64,000 nucleotides of DNA from Halopiger xanaduensis SH-6 (GCF_000217715.1 NC_015666.1:124001-188000); one strand, 5' to 3'; counted from the stretch's first letter, positions 45,415 through 56,302 are shown. The notes: generated by a model not told the origin, from the sequence alone. Program-made: numbers and translations.

Positions 45415-46758
45415 ATGGGTCTGTTCGATCGACTGCGGGGCGACGACGCTCCCCGCGTCGCGTTTATCGGCGTCGACGGTGTGCCGTATAGTCTCTTAGC
45501 AGAGAACGAGGATCTATTCCCCAACTTCGCGGCGATCGCCGACGACGGAACCGCAGGCGAGATTTCGAGCATCGTGCCGCCCGAATCCAGCGCCTGCTGG
45601 CCGTCCCTAACCACCGGCGTCAATCCCGGCGAAACGGGCGTCTACGGGTTCCAAGACCGCGAAGTCGGAACCTACGACACGTACGTGCCGATGGGGCGAG
45701 ACGTTCAGGCGGACCGCGTCTGGGACCGCGTTCAGGAGGAAGGCCGTCAGGCCACCGTGATGAACGTCCCCGTCACGTTCCCGCCAGAGCGCAACGTCCA
45801 GCGGATGGTCTCCGGCTTCCTCTCGCCCGGCCTCGAGAAGGCCGCCCACCCCGACGACGTCCGCGAGTACCTCGAGGGGCTGGACTACCGGATCGACGTC
45901 AACCCGAAACTCGGCCACCAGGAGGACAAGTCGGAGTTCATCGAGGACGCCCACGCGACCGTCGACGCGCGGTTCGAGGCGTTCCGCCACTACATCGAGG
46001 AGGACGACTGGGACCTCTTCTTCGGCGTCTTCATGACGACCGACCGGGTCAACCACTTCCTGTTCAAGGACTACGAGCGCGACGGCGAGTACAAGGACGA
46101 GTTCATCGAATTCTACCAGAAGGTCGATGACTACATCGGCCGCCTGCGCGAGTCGCTGCCGGAGGACGTCACCATGATCGTCGCCTCCGACCACGGCTTT
46201 ACTAGCTTGGACTACGAGGTCCACTTCAACGAGTGGCTCCGAGAGAACGGCTGGCTCTCCTTCAAGACCGACGACCCCGAGGAGTTGGGCGACATTTCCG
46301 ACGACACGAAGGCCTACTCGTTCATCCCCGGTCGCTTCTACATCAACCTCGAGGGCCGCGAACCCCGCGGCTCCGTCCCCGAAGAAGAGTACGACGAGGT
46401 CCGCGACCAGCTCAAGTCGGAGTTGCTCGAGCTCGAGGGGCCCGAGGGCCGGCAGGTCGTCGACCGCGTCGTCGAGAAGGAAGACGCCTTCCGCGGCGAC
46501 CACGACGACATCGCGCCGGACCTGGTCGCGATTCCGAACAAGGGCTTCGACCTCAAATCCGGCTTCAAGGGCGACGCCGAAATCTTCGACACCGGCCCGC
46601 GCAACGGAATGCACAGCTTCGACAACACGTCGCTGTACATCGACCACCCCGACGCGACCATCGGCGATGCCGACCTGTTCGACATCACGCCGACGATCCT
46701 CGACCTGATGGACGTCGAGTACAGCCGCGGCGAGCTCGACGGCGCGAGCCTGCTCTAA
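45415..46758 (+). CDS. Alkaline-phosphatase-superfamily phosphodiesterase/nucleotide pyrophosphatase
   Basis: 447 aa from the ATG giving MGLFDRLRGDDAPRV. Metal and nucleophile motifs of the type I phosphodiesterase family: FIGVDGVPYSLL with the first Asp, SSACWPSLTTGVNPGETGVY carrying a Thr/Ser nucleophile candidate, TTDRVNHFLF, and IVASDHGFTSL. No signal peptide, so probably cytoplasmic. Substrate unknown (nucleotide or phosphonoester). Confidence 0.93.
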   Translation: MGLFDRLRGDDAPRVAFIGVDGVPYSLLAENEDLFPNFAAIADDGTAGEISSIVPPESSACWPSLTTGVNPGETGVYGFQDREVGTYDTYVPMGRDVQADRVWDRVQEEGRQATVMNVPVTFPPERNVQRMVSGFLSPGLEKAAHPDDVREYLEGLDYRIDVNPKLGHQEDKSEFIEDAHATVDARFEAFRHYIEEDDWDLFFGVFMTTDRVNHFLFKDYERDGEYKDEFIEFYQKVDDYIGRLRESLPEDVTMIVASDHGFTSLDYEVHFNEWLRENGWLSFKTDDPEELGDISDDTKAYSFIPGRFYINLEGREPRGSVPEEEYDEVRDQLKSELLELEGPEGRQVVDRVVEKEDAFRGDHDDIAPDLVAIPNKGFDLKSGFKGDAEIFDTGPRNGMHSFDNTSLYIDHPDATIGDADLFDITPTILDLMDVEYSRGELDGASLL

Positions 46759-46822
46759 TCGGGCGCTGAACCCCGACCTGACCGACCGGGACCATTTTCT
46801 AACCCGTCTGACAGTACGTCGT

Positions 46823-47023
46823 ATGAACGACACCGCCGTTATCGGGGGCTGTATGCTTCTGACGATGCTGGCTGCGGGGTTTGTGGGCCTGCTCACCGGG
46901 AGTTACGCGACGGTTTTCGCCGGGACACCGGTCGGGTTCGCCGTCTACCTCGCCGTCGGTATCGGCAACGTACTCGGTGCGATCGTCCGAGCGTTTCGAT
47001 CCGGCTACCGCGCCGGTGCCTGA
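46823..47023 (+). CDS. Small two-helix membrane protein
   Basis: 66 aa. Two hydrophobic helices, about residues 5-30 and 32-56 (CMLLTMLAAGFVGLLTGSYA, then GFAVYLAVGIGNVLGAIV), and a short basic tail. Unknown function. Its end overlaps a possible GTG start (47016) of the following DUF371 gene. Confidence 0.68.
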   Translation: MNDTAVIGGCMLLTMLAAGFVGLLTGSYATVFAGTPVGFAVYLAVGIGNVLGAIVRAFRSGYRAGA

Positions 47024-47120
47024 CTCGAGCGGCGATCACGAGGTACGAGGGTCCGTCCACACCGGCGACGGGATCGGCGGAATTCGAGTCCGTTTTCCGA
47101 TCGGCCACGAACCGCTCGGC

Positions 47121-47534
47121 ATGGAAGAGATCATCCACGCTCGCGGGCACGAGAACGTCTCCGCCGAGCACGCGAGCACGTTCGAGGTAACGACCGACGA
47201 CTATCTCACCCCTGCGGGCGACTGTATTCTCGCGATCGAAGCCGACCGCGCCCCCGCGGATTTCGACCCCGATTTCATTGCGGCCTGTCAGGACCGCGAG
47301 GCCACGATTACGTTCGAAATCGAAGCCGACGGCCACCGCGACTCCGTCGTCGGTCGGGGCGACCCCGACCTCGAGTTCACCAACGAGCGCAGCGCGGTCG
47401 GCCGGACGAGCGAGTACGTCGACGATCGGACGATCATGAACGGGGCCGCGTTCGCCGCCGAGGGCTTCGACCGCGAACTGGTCGAGGCGCTGGCCGACGG
47501 GGCCGAGGCGACGGTGACCATCACCGTCGAGTAG
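47121..47534 (+). CDS. DUF371 family protein
   Basis: 137 aa from the ATG giving MEEIIHARGHENVSAEH, where family similarity begins; GTG 47016 would add 35 residues and overlap the upstream gene. FEVTTDDYLTPAGDCILAIE and the closing FAAEGFDRELVEALADGAEA are typical. DUF371 is an archaeal family without known function. Confidence 0.87.
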   Translation: MEEIIHARGHENVSAEHASTFEVTTDDYLTPAGDCILAIEADRAPADFDPDFIAACQDREATITFEIEADGHRDSVVGRGDPDLEFTNERSAVGRTSEYVDDRTIMNGAAFAAEGFDRELVEALADGAEATVTITVE

Positions 47535-47617
47535 TCGGGCGATCTCGACAGCTCGTCGTCTCAGCTGTTTGTCCAGTGGCCGAAACAATAAATGGGGGAT
47601 GTCGTCAATCGGAGAGT

Positions 47618-47803
47618 ATGTCACAACGGGTCGTCTGCCCTCACTGCTCCGAGAAGACGTTCGTCGATATCAATCGAAAGGTACAGCGAACGAAAACGGA
47701 GGTGGGCACCCTGAACGACGGATACGATCGATCGGGCACCTGCTCGAAGTGCGGTGAGAAGTTCGCCTGTAAGGTCGCCGATCCGTCCCGACAGCGGCGA
47801 TAA
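47618..47803 (+). CDS. Small zinc-ribbon protein, 61 aa
   Basis: 61 aa from the ATG giving MSQRVVCPHCSEKTFVD. Two knuckles, CPHC and CSKCGEKF, spaced by about 30 residues, form a zinc ribbon. Function unknown. A TATA-like ACAATAAATG near 47584-47593 lies a little over 25 nt upstream. Confidence 0.78.
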   Translation: MSQRVVCPHCSEKTFVDINRKVQRTKTEVGTLNDGYDRSGTCSKCGEKFACKVADPSRQRR

Positions 47804-47946
47804 TCTCGTTTGGGCTCTTCTCATAACCTCGAATCGACTCAGCACCTGTTCTGCGTGCTCCCTCGAGCAGGGAAACGGAGCCGTCCTCCTCGGTTGTACA
47901 GAATGAATCCGGTATCCACACGTGCGTCCGGGCCGTACCTGCGCGC

Positions 47947-48771
47947 ATGACCGACGAGGAACCCGCCGTCAACATCAGCGGCGGCACCGCGGGCGGCGGC
48001 ATCACCGCCGAGTTCGATCCCGCGACCGCCGACACGCGCGCGGAGGAGATCGTCGATCGACTCGGGGAACTGTACTGGCAGAAAACCTACGGCGGGCGGG
48101 ATGCCTTCACTTGCCTCGTACGGACGATTCTGAGCCAGAACACGAGCGACAAGGCGAGCCAGCCGGCTCACGACGCGCTGATCGAGCGCTACGACGGCGA
48201 AGGAATTGATCTCGCGGAGTCGCTCGCGGGCGCCGAACAGTCGATCCTCGCCGAGACGATCCAGCCCGCCGGCCTCTACAACCAGAAGTCCGAAATCATC
48301 ATCGACACGGCCGAGTGGGTCCTCGAGGCGTTCGGCTCTGCGGCCGCCTTCGACGAGTTCGTCAAGGACGAAGATCCCGCCGAGGTGCGCGAGACGCTGC
48401 TCGAGGTCCGCGGCGTCGGTCCCAAAACCGCCGACTGCGTGCTCCTGTTCGCGGGCGGCCGCGGCGGCGTCTTCCCCGTCGATACGCACGTTCACCGGAT
48501 CTACCGCCGGCTGGGCATCGCGCCGGCCGACGCCGACCACGAGGCGGTCCGGGCCGTTCTCGAGCGCGAGGTGCCCGCCGAGAAGTGCGGCTTCGGCCAC
48601 ACGGCGTCGATCCAGTTCGGCCGCGAGTACTGCTCGGCGCGCAAGCCGGCCTGCCTCGAGGATCCGGAGGCGTGTCCCATGGCCGATCTCTGCGAGCAGG
48701 TTGGCGTCTACCCCGAGACGGGCGAGGTCGTCGATCCGGCCGAGGCGCCCGAAGCGGAGACGAGGGGCTGA
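47947..48771 (+). CDS. nth: Endonuclease III (Nth), DNA glycosylase/AP lyase
   Basis: 274 aa. Base-excision repair enzyme that removes oxidised pyrimidines. The HhH motif LEVRGVGPKTADCV contains catalytic K160, and D179 is in VFPVDTHVHR. The [4Fe-4S] cysteines are C229, C236, C243 and C249; the middle gap is longer than the classic 2 residues, as in haloarchaeal Nth. An N-terminal extension of ~25 residues precedes the core. Confidence 0.95.
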   Translation: MTDEEPAVNISGGTAGGGITAEFDPATADTRAEEIVDRLGELYWQKTYGGRDAFTCLVRTILSQNTSDKASQPAHDALIERYDGEGIDLAESLAGAEQSILAETIQPAGLYNQKSEIIIDTAEWVLEAFGSAAAFDEFVKDEDPAEVRETLLEVRGVGPKTADCVLLFAGGRGGVFPVDTHVHRIYRRLGIAPADADHEAVRAVLEREVPAEKCGFGHTASIQFGREYCSARKPACLEDPEACPMADLCEQVGVYPETGEVVDPAEAPEAETRG

Positions 48772-48805
48772 ACGGCGCGTCCGCGTGCGGTGGGGTCCGT
48801 CGGCA

Positions 48806-49333
48806 TCACGCTGACTCCGTATCTGACTCGGGTCCAACGTACCGCATCGGAACGAGGTTCTCCTCGCCGCCGTCCGGCAGTTCGGCGATCATCTCGTGGC
48901 GCTCGAATCCGCAGTCCTCGTAGAAGGGGACCAAGCCTTCGCGACAGTCCAGCGTCAGCACCTCGAGGTCAGCGAGATCGGGGTGCGAGACGATCGCCTC
49001 GAGCAAGTCCCGGCCGAGTCCGTCGCCGCGTCGAGGTTCGGCGACGATAACGTTCACGAGAGCAAAGCTCTCGTGCAGCCCATCAGACGCGCAAAGCGCT
49101 TCTGAGGACGTCGTAGATCTTCCCGTAGTAGACGAAGTCCGTGAGGACGCGGCCGGCGGCCACGAGCTTGCCCGTCCGCTCGTCGCGGAGACCGACGACC
49201 GCGTCGGTGTTTTCGATCGCCGTGCGAACGTCCTCGAGAGTGCGGTCGTCCTACCACGCGTAGTTCCGGTAGCGCTCGTGGAGGTCGCCGAAGTTCGACT
49301 CGGTGAGTTCGTAGACCGTTTCGTACGACATGC
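48806..49333 (-). pseudogene. GNAT acetyltransferase pseudogene, interrupted
   Basis: Read from 49333: MSYETVYELTESNFGDLHER, YRNYAW, then an in-frame TAG (49251-49253), then DDRTLEDVRTAIENTDAVVG, VYYGKIYDV. A 54-bp insertion (49054-49107) then shifts the frame, and the C-terminal half resumes as VIVAEPRRGDGLGRDLLEAI and FYEDCGFERHEM. Removing the insert with one copy of its 4-bp ACGT duplication joins IYDV directly to IVAEPRRG in frame. Both lesions show the gene is dead, unless the 83-aa C-terminal piece (GTG start 49057) is translated. Confidence 0.85.
49054..49107. mobile_element. 54-bp double-hairpin element with 4-bp target duplication
   Basis: Two 21-bp hairpins: CACGAGAGC-AAA-GCTCTCGTG (49055-49075, perfect) and CAGACGCGC-AAA-GCGCTTCTG (49084-49104, one mismatch), joined by 8 bp. 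ACGT flanks the insertion on both sides (49050-49053, 49108-49111). Clean excision restores the host reading frame. It resembles a REP/BIME-like or miniature non-autonomous element; no transposase is nearby. Confidence 0.75.
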
Positions 49334-49760
49334 CCAAAAGGTAGAAATTTGATGCCACTAATACGTTGTTCTGACTCGATCGAGCGGGCAGCGGCCGCGC
49401 GCCTCGTCTCGACATGTAGCCCTCGGCGGAAAGTGACGCCCTCCAACCACGAACGCGACTCACTCGGACGACGGTTCAAACCGAATTGAGCCCGTTAAGA
49501 AGCGTTGCCTCGCTGACGTAGGGGTACCGTCCCGCCGATACAGATCGACGGAGACGGTGAAACCATCCCGTCACTGTGCGAACAGAAACCACGACGACTT
49601 TTTCCCTTCTGCGGGCCTCTGTTCGCCGTATGATTCCCGCTCGGATGCTTTCAATCGAGTCAGCGGCTGTAGCCAAACAGCCAGTCTGCTCCGCCATTCG
49701 TTTCAGTCTCTATCTGTGCGGATTCGAACCCGCGACGATCCGGCTCGAGAGGAGTAGCGT
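49334..49760. other. Intergenic stretch upstream of a histidine kinase
   Basis: 427 bp. The open frames here have poor codon use and no family likeness. A segment near 49725-49745 reads like the T-arm of a tRNA on the minus strand but lacks the rest. GAGGAG just before the kinase ATG could be a ribosome binding site. Confidence 0.45.
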
Positions 49761-51698
49761 ATGAGCAGAAACGCCTTCCGAAACGACGCAGCGAGTGAAT
49801 CAGGCTCCATCACGACCGCGTTCGAGGCGCTCCAGTCGAGCCCGGAGTTCCGCGGGCCGGTCGAACCCCTCGAGGACCACGAGCACGTCCACGCGAACGA
49901 CCACTTCGCGCTCATCTACGAGTCCCAGGAGGAGCAGTTCGCCGCCGTCATTCCGTTTCTCCGGCAGGGACTCGAGCGCAACGAGCGGTGTCTGTACATC
50001 ACCGCCGAGAACTCCCGCGAGGAGGTTCTCGAGGCGATGCGCGAACGCGGAATCGACGTCGACGCCGCCCTCGATTCGGGCCAACTCTCCGTTCACGACG
50101 AGACGGAAACCTACCTCCGAAACGAGACGTTCGACGCGGACGAGACGGTCGCGTTCATCGACGCCGCGATCGAGGACGCGACGGAGGAGTACGAGGCGCT
50201 CCGCATGGCCGGCGAGATGAGCAGCGTCTTGCAGGAAGACCCCGAGGGCGAGGAACTCGTGAAGTGCGAAGCCAAGGCGAACTATCTCTTCGACGACGCG
50301 GACGGCATCGCGCTCTGCCAGTACAATCGGAACCGATTCCCGTCGGACGTCATCCACGACGTCGTTAGCACCCATCCCCTCCTCATCCACGACGAGCGAG
50401 TCAGTTACAACGTCTACTACACGCCGCCCGGCGAGTTCTTCGGCCCCGAGAAGACCGCCCGCGAGGTCGATCGCCAGCTCGAGGCGCTTCGAGACCAGAC
50501 CGACGCGAAAGTCGAACTCCAGCGGCGCGAGCGCTTCCTCCGGGAAAGCCACGAGATCACCGCCGAGCCGGAACTCGACTTCGAAACGAAGCTCGAGGAA
50601 CTGCTGGATCTCGGGTGCGAGTGGATGGGTCTCGACGCGGCCGGATTGACGCATCTCCCGGCGCGGGACGACAAATTCCACAACCAGTGTACCATCGGGT
50701 ACGGGGACGGGTCGGACGAGGGACGGACCGATCCCGGAGAGGGATGTTACTGCAGGCGGGCGATCGAGAGCGACGAACCGGTCGGGATGGCGGACGTCCG
50801 CGGGACAGAGTGGGAAGACGACGAGATCTATCGGGAGCACGGACTGGCCTGTTACCTCGGGACGAAGGTGACGAACGGCCCGACGCCGTACGGGACGCTC
50901 TGGGTCGGGAGCACCGAACCGCGCGACCGCGAGTTCACGGACACCGAGCGGACGTTCCTCGAGCTGATGGGGCAGTGGGTGAGCTACGAGATCGAGCGAG
51001 AACACCGGGAACGGTCGCTCGAGGCCTCGAACGAGCGCTTAGAGCAGTTCGCCTACGCGGCCTCACACGACCTGCAAGAGCCCTTGCGGATGGTCTCGAG
51101 CTACCTCCGACTGATCGACACGCAGTACGGCGACGCCTTCGACGCGGACGGCGAGGAGTTCCTCGAGTACGCCGTCGACGGCGCCGACCGCATGCGCGAG
51201 ATGATCGACGGCCTGCTCGCGTACTCGCGGGTCGAAACCGGCGGCGATCCGTTCGAACCGATCGAGTTAGAGACCGTGCTCGACGACGTACTCGAGGACC
51301 TCCAGCTCCGGATCGAGGACGCCGACGCCGAGATCACGGCCGGCGACCTGCCCCGCGTGGAGGGCGACGGCAACCAACTCCGTCAAGTCCTCCAGAACCT
51401 GCTGGACAACGCGATCACGTACGGCGGGCGGTCGCCTCCTCGCATCCGGATCGATGCGACGCGTCGAAAGCGGGAGTGGGTGCTTTCGGTCAGCGACGAC
51501 GGAATCGGTATCGAACCGGAGAATCAAGACCGGATCTTCGATATCTTCGACCGATTACACAGCCGCGACGAGTACGACGGGACGGGGATCGGACTGGCGC
51601 TCTGTCAGCGGGTCGTCGAGCGCCACGGCGGCGAGATGTGGGTCGAGTCCGAGCCCGGCGAGGGATCGACCTTCTTCTTCACGCTCCCCGCTGCGTAA
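49761..51698 (+). CDS. Sensor histidine kinase with MEDS, GAF, HisKA and HATPase domains
   Basis: 645 aa, no membrane helix. Residues ~45-225 are a MEDS (DcmR-type sensory) domain: HFALIYESQEEQFAAVIPFL, ERCLYITAENSREE, and KCEAKANYLFDD. GAF domain ~265-420 (LLDLGCEWMGLDAAGLTHLP). HisKA ~430-500 with His in YAASHDLQEPLRMV; ATPase ~535-645 (NLLDNAITYG, DDGIGIEPENQDRIFDIFDR, GTGIGLAL). No receiver domain. The HisKA block is almost identical to that at 36317. Confidence 0.93.
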   Translation: MSRNAFRNDAASESGSITTAFEALQSSPEFRGPVEPLEDHEHVHANDHFALIYESQEEQFAAVIPFLRQGLERNERCLYITAENSREEVLEAMRERGIDVDAALDSGQLSVHDETETYLRNETFDADETVAFIDAAIEDATEEYEALRMAGEMSSVLQEDPEGEELVKCEAKANYLFDDADGIALCQYNRNRFPSDVIHDVVSTHPLLIHDERVSYNVYYTPPGEFFGPEKTAREVDRQLEALRDQTDAKVELQRRERFLRESHEITAEPELDFETKLEELLDLGCEWMGLDAAGLTHLPARDDKFHNQCTIGYGDGSDEGRTDPGEGCYCRRAIESDEPVGMADVRGTEWEDDEIYREHGLACYLGTKVTNGPTPYGTLWVGSTEPRDREFTDTERTFLELMGQWVSYEIEREHRERSLEASNERLEQFAYAASHDLQEPLRMVSSYLRLIDTQYGDAFDADGEEFLEYAVDGADRMREMIDGLLAYSRVETGGDPFEPIELETVLDDVLEDLQLRIEDADAEITAGDLPRVEGDGNQLRQVLQNLLDNAITYGGRSPPRIRIDATRRKREWVLSVSDDGIGIEPENQDRIFDIFDRLHSRDEYDGTGIGLALCQRVVERHGGEMWVESEPGEGSTFFFTLPAA

Positions 51699-51890
51699 TC
51701 TACTGTCGTTCTCTCTCCTCGTGGTCGCCTCTCGGGAGGACCGCGACACCGAACGCGTCGTCACGAACGCCGCCACCCTCGTGGCGGTACGCGGCGACGT
51801 CGATACCGTCGCCGCGGGTAACCCTGAAATCCGTCGCCGAGGAGTGACGCTCCGCAACCACTAAACGCGACTCACCCCTACGACGAGTCA

Positions 51891-53426
<1,536 letters not shown>

Positions 53427-53525
53427 GCGGATCGATCACTCTCTCGTGAGAGACATATCGAAACATAGACTGAACGACACTATTACGTCGCTCCGCAGCG
53501 TCACGTGCTGACGGTGAACGGGCCC

Positions 53526-53726
53526 ATGACCGACCAGCAACGCTGTCCACTCTGTGCGGAGCACTACGCCGAGCGAACGGACCTCCGAATCCACCTCGAG
53601 GTCGAACACCGCAAATCCGAAATCGTCTCGGAGTTGATCGACGTCCGCCGCCACCTGTCCGGCGAAATGGACGAGGAGGACGACTCGGTGGCGATCGACG
53701 GCGAGCCACAAGCACCGCGGACGTGA
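53526..53726 (+). CDS. Small C2H2-type zinc-finger protein
   Basis: 66 aa from the ATG giving MTDQQRCPLCAEHYAER. CPLC, then about 15 residues, then HLEVEH gives a C2H2 finger. A helical, acidic C terminus follows (SELIDVRRHLSGEMDEEDD). Haloarchaeal type, function unknown. A TATA-like CTATTACG lies at ~53480-53488. Confidence 0.78.
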   Translation: MTDQQRCPLCAEHYAERTDLRIHLEVEHRKSEIVSELIDVRRHLSGEMDEEDDSVAIDGEPQAPRT

Positions 53727-53875
53727 CCCGGAACTGACCGCCGGTCAGGCGGCGGCTCAGTGTCCTGCGGCCGCGTTCGAAGCTCTCTCCGTTTTCCGCG
53801 ACGTCTCCGTCACCAGCGGCTCGAGCCGGTTGTCTCGGTCCAGCGGGTCGTCACGATTTTCGCCGTCCGGAACGC

Positions 53876-55090
53876 TCAGAGCAGCCCTAACTCGGTGCCG
53901 ACCGTCCGGAACGCCTCGAGGCAGGCGACGATGTCGTCCTTGTCGTGGGTCGCGATCGGCGTCACTCGAATTCGACTCTCCCCTTCGGGTACCGCCGGCG
54001 GGCGGATGGCCGGCGCGACGATATCGCGCTCGCGCAGTCCCTCGGCGAGCGCCAGCGCGTCCTCGCGGTTGCCGACGATCACAGGGAGGATCTGCGAGTC
54101 GCCGGGGGCGTCGAACCCCATCGACTCGAGGCCGTCCCGAAGGTGGGCGACGTTTTCCCAGAGTCGCTCGCGGGCGTCGCTGTGGCGCGCGAGGTGCAGC
54201 GCCTCGCTGGCCGCCGCGGCGGCCGGCGGCGTTAGCCCCGTCGAGTAGACGAACGACCGCGCGTCGTTGATCAGACACTCGATCAGTTCGTCGCTGCCGG
54301 CGACGTAGCCGCCCTGGCTGGCCAGGGCCTTCGAGAGCGTTCCCATCTGGACGTGGATGCGGTCCGCGAGTCCCTCCGCCTGGACGACGCCGCCGCCGTC
54401 GACGTACAGTCCCGTCGCGTGGGCTTCGTCGACCATCACCCACGCGCCGAACGCCTCGGCGAGGTCGCAGATCGACTCGAGAGGCGCGACGGTGCCGTCC
54501 ACGCTGAAGACGGTATCCGTGATGATGAGCCAGCGCTCGTCGGCCGCGTCGTCCTGCTCGGCGCGCGCCTCGAGTTTCGACCGCAGGTCCGCGACGTCGC
54601 GGTGGTCGTAGACGACCGTCTCGGCGCCCGAAAGCCGGCAGCCGTCGATGAGGCTCGCGTGGTTCAACTCGTCGGAGAAGACGACGTCGGGCTCGAGGGC
54701 CGTGATCGTCCCGACGTTGGCTGCATACCCCGAGGAGAAGGTCAGCGCCCGCTCGCAGTCCTTCGTTTCTGCGAGCAGTCGCTCGAGGTCGCGGTGGACC
54801 ATCGTGTCGCCGGTGACGAGTCGGCTCGCGCCGGCGCCCGTGCCGACGGTCGCGGCGGCCTGACGGGCCGCGTCCTGAACCCGCCGGTCGGCGGTCAGGC
54901 CCAGGTAGTTGTTCGACGCGAACACGAGCGCCTCGTCGGTCTCGAGGACCGGCAGGTCGCCCCCGGAGGGTTCGGCGAAGTAGCCCCGCTCGGCGACCCG
55001 GTCGACGGGCGAGAGGGTCCGCTTCAGGTCGCCGTCCTCGAGGGTTGCGAGCCGATCCTCGAGGTCGAACCCGCGGTCGCGGTCTTCCAT
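53876..55090 (-). CDS. bioF: 8-amino-7-oxononanoate synthase (biotin synthesis)
   Basis: 404 aa from the ATG giving MEDRDRGFDLEDRLATL; upstream ATGs at 55108 and 55150 are also in frame. A PLP enzyme of the alpha-oxoamine synthase family that condenses pimeloyl-CoA/ACP with alanine. Seen: FASNNYLGLT, MVDEAHATGLY and the PLP lysine in TLSKALASQGGY. Placement after bioB makes BioF more likely than glycine C-acetyltransferase. bioA and bioD are not in the window. Confidence 0.9.
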   Translation of the reverse strand: MEDRDRGFDLEDRLATLEDGDLKRTLSPVDRVAERGYFAEPSGGDLPVLETDEALVFASNNYLGLTADRRVQDAARQAAATVGTGAGASRLVTGDTMVHRDLERLLAETKDCERALTFSSGYAANVGTITALEPDVVFSDELNHASLIDGCRLSGAETVVYDHRDVADLRSKLEARAEQDDAADERWLIITDTVFSVDGTVAPLESICDLAEAFGAWVMVDEAHATGLYVDGGGVVQAEGLADRIHVQMGTLSKALASQGGYVAGSDELIECLINDARSFVYSTGLTPPAAAAASEALHLARHSDARERLWENVAHLRDGLESMGFDAPGDSQILPVIVGNREDALALAEGLRERDIVAPAIRPPAVPEGESRIRVTPIATHDKDDIVACLEAFRTVGTELGLL

Positions 55091-55177
55091 TCGCGTGAAC
55101 GGAGTCATCGACGTGGTATCACTTTCACGGTTCTCGGTCGGCGGACGCACAGTTACGGCTGGGCGGGACGGGTGGCC

Positions 55178-56281
55178 TCAGTCCGTGTTCGGTTCCGCAT
55201 CCGTACGCGTCGCCTCGCTCGTCGACGCCCCGGCGTCTCCGCGACGGGCCGTCACCGCTTCGGGGTCGAACGCGTTCGTCTCGCGATTCGGCTCGAGGCC
55301 CGCGCGCTCGATGATCTTCAGATCGTCGGCGGGCGACTGGCCCTCGGTCGTGAGGTAGTCGCCCGTCAGCAGACCGTCGGCGCCGGCTTCGAGCGGCAAG
55401 TGCTGTTCGTCGGGCGCGAGGTTGGCCTCGCGACCGCCGGTGAGCCGAACCCGCGCTTCGGGGTGAAGCAGCCGGTAGACAGCGATTGTCTTGACGATCT
55501 CCTCGGTCGTGATCTCGACGCCCCGCTCGGCCAGCGGCGTCCCGGGAACCGGATTCAGGACGTTTACCGGCAGCGAGGAGACGCCGATGTCCTGCAGGGC
55601 GATCGCCGCCTCGACGCGATCGGTCGGCGTCTCGCCCATCCCGAGGATCACGCCGGCACAGAGGTCCATGCCGGCGCCCTTGGCAACCTCGAGCGTCTCC
55701 ACCCGATCCTCGAAGCTGTGGGTGTCGACGATCTCGGGGAAGTACCGCGGCGAGGTCTCGATGTTGTGGTTGTAGTGCTTTATCCCCTCCGCGGCGAGGA
55801 TCTCCGCTTCCTCCTCGGTGAGGATTCCGAGGGAGGCGTCGACCTCGAGGTCGCACTTATCGCGGACGAGGCGGATCGCCTCGAGGACTTCCGCCCATTC
55901 GTCGGGCCGACGTTCCTTCGAGACGCCTTTCTCCGCGACGACGATGCCGAACCGCTGGGCGCCGTCGCGTTCGGCGCGCTTTGCCGCCTCGAGGATCTTC
56001 TCGGGACCGAGAAAGTCGTAGGTGTCGATGCCGGTGTCGAAGTGGACCGACTGCGCACAGAACCCGCAGTCCTCGGCGCAGTTACCCGCCTTCGCGTTGA
56101 CGATCGAGCAGGCGTCGACCGTGCCGTCACCGAAGTGATCGCGCACGGTCGCGCCGGCCTCGGCCAGCGGCTCGACCGGCTGGGCGATCAGCGCCAGTCC
56201 GTCGGTGCGATCGAGCCGCTCGCCGGCCAAGACCCGCTCGAGCGCGTCGTCGACCGTTTCGTTTCCCGTCTCGTAAACCAT
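55178..56281 (-). CDS. bioB: Biotin synthase (radical SAM)
   Basis: 367 aa. Inserts sulfur into dethiobiotin. The radical-SAM cluster motif is C68-x3-C72-x2-C75 (NCAEDCGFC), with MGETPTDRVEAAIALQDIGV and LNPVPGTPL following. A haloarchaeal acidic tail of ~30 residues ends the protein. It is first in a bioB-bioF unit. Confidence 0.94.
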   Translation of the reverse strand: MVYETGNETVDDALERVLAGERLDRTDGLALIAQPVEPLAEAGATVRDHFGDGTVDACSIVNAKAGNCAEDCGFCAQSVHFDTGIDTYDFLGPEKILEAAKRAERDGAQRFGIVVAEKGVSKERRPDEWAEVLEAIRLVRDKCDLEVDASLGILTEEEAEILAAEGIKHYNHNIETSPRYFPEIVDTHSFEDRVETLEVAKGAGMDLCAGVILGMGETPTDRVEAAIALQDIGVSSLPVNVLNPVPGTPLAERGVEITTEEIVKTIAVYRLLHPEARVRLTGGREANLAPDEQHLPLEAGADGLLTGDYLTTEGQSPADDLKIIERAGLEPNRETNAFDPEAVTARRGDAGASTSEATRTDAEPNTD

Positions 56282-56302
56282 ACTAGATAGATCAGTTGAC
56301 GG

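Noticed and set aside
49476-49697. A 73-aa leftward gene upstream of the histidine kinase
   Set aside because: No promoter, no motif, composition unlike neighbours.
49715-49745. A tRNA gene or attachment site suggested by a T-arm-like sequence (GGTTCGAATCC on the minus strand)
   Set aside because: The T stem pairs only four bases, no D or anticodon arm can be folded from the adjoining sequence, and it runs into a kinase start codon.
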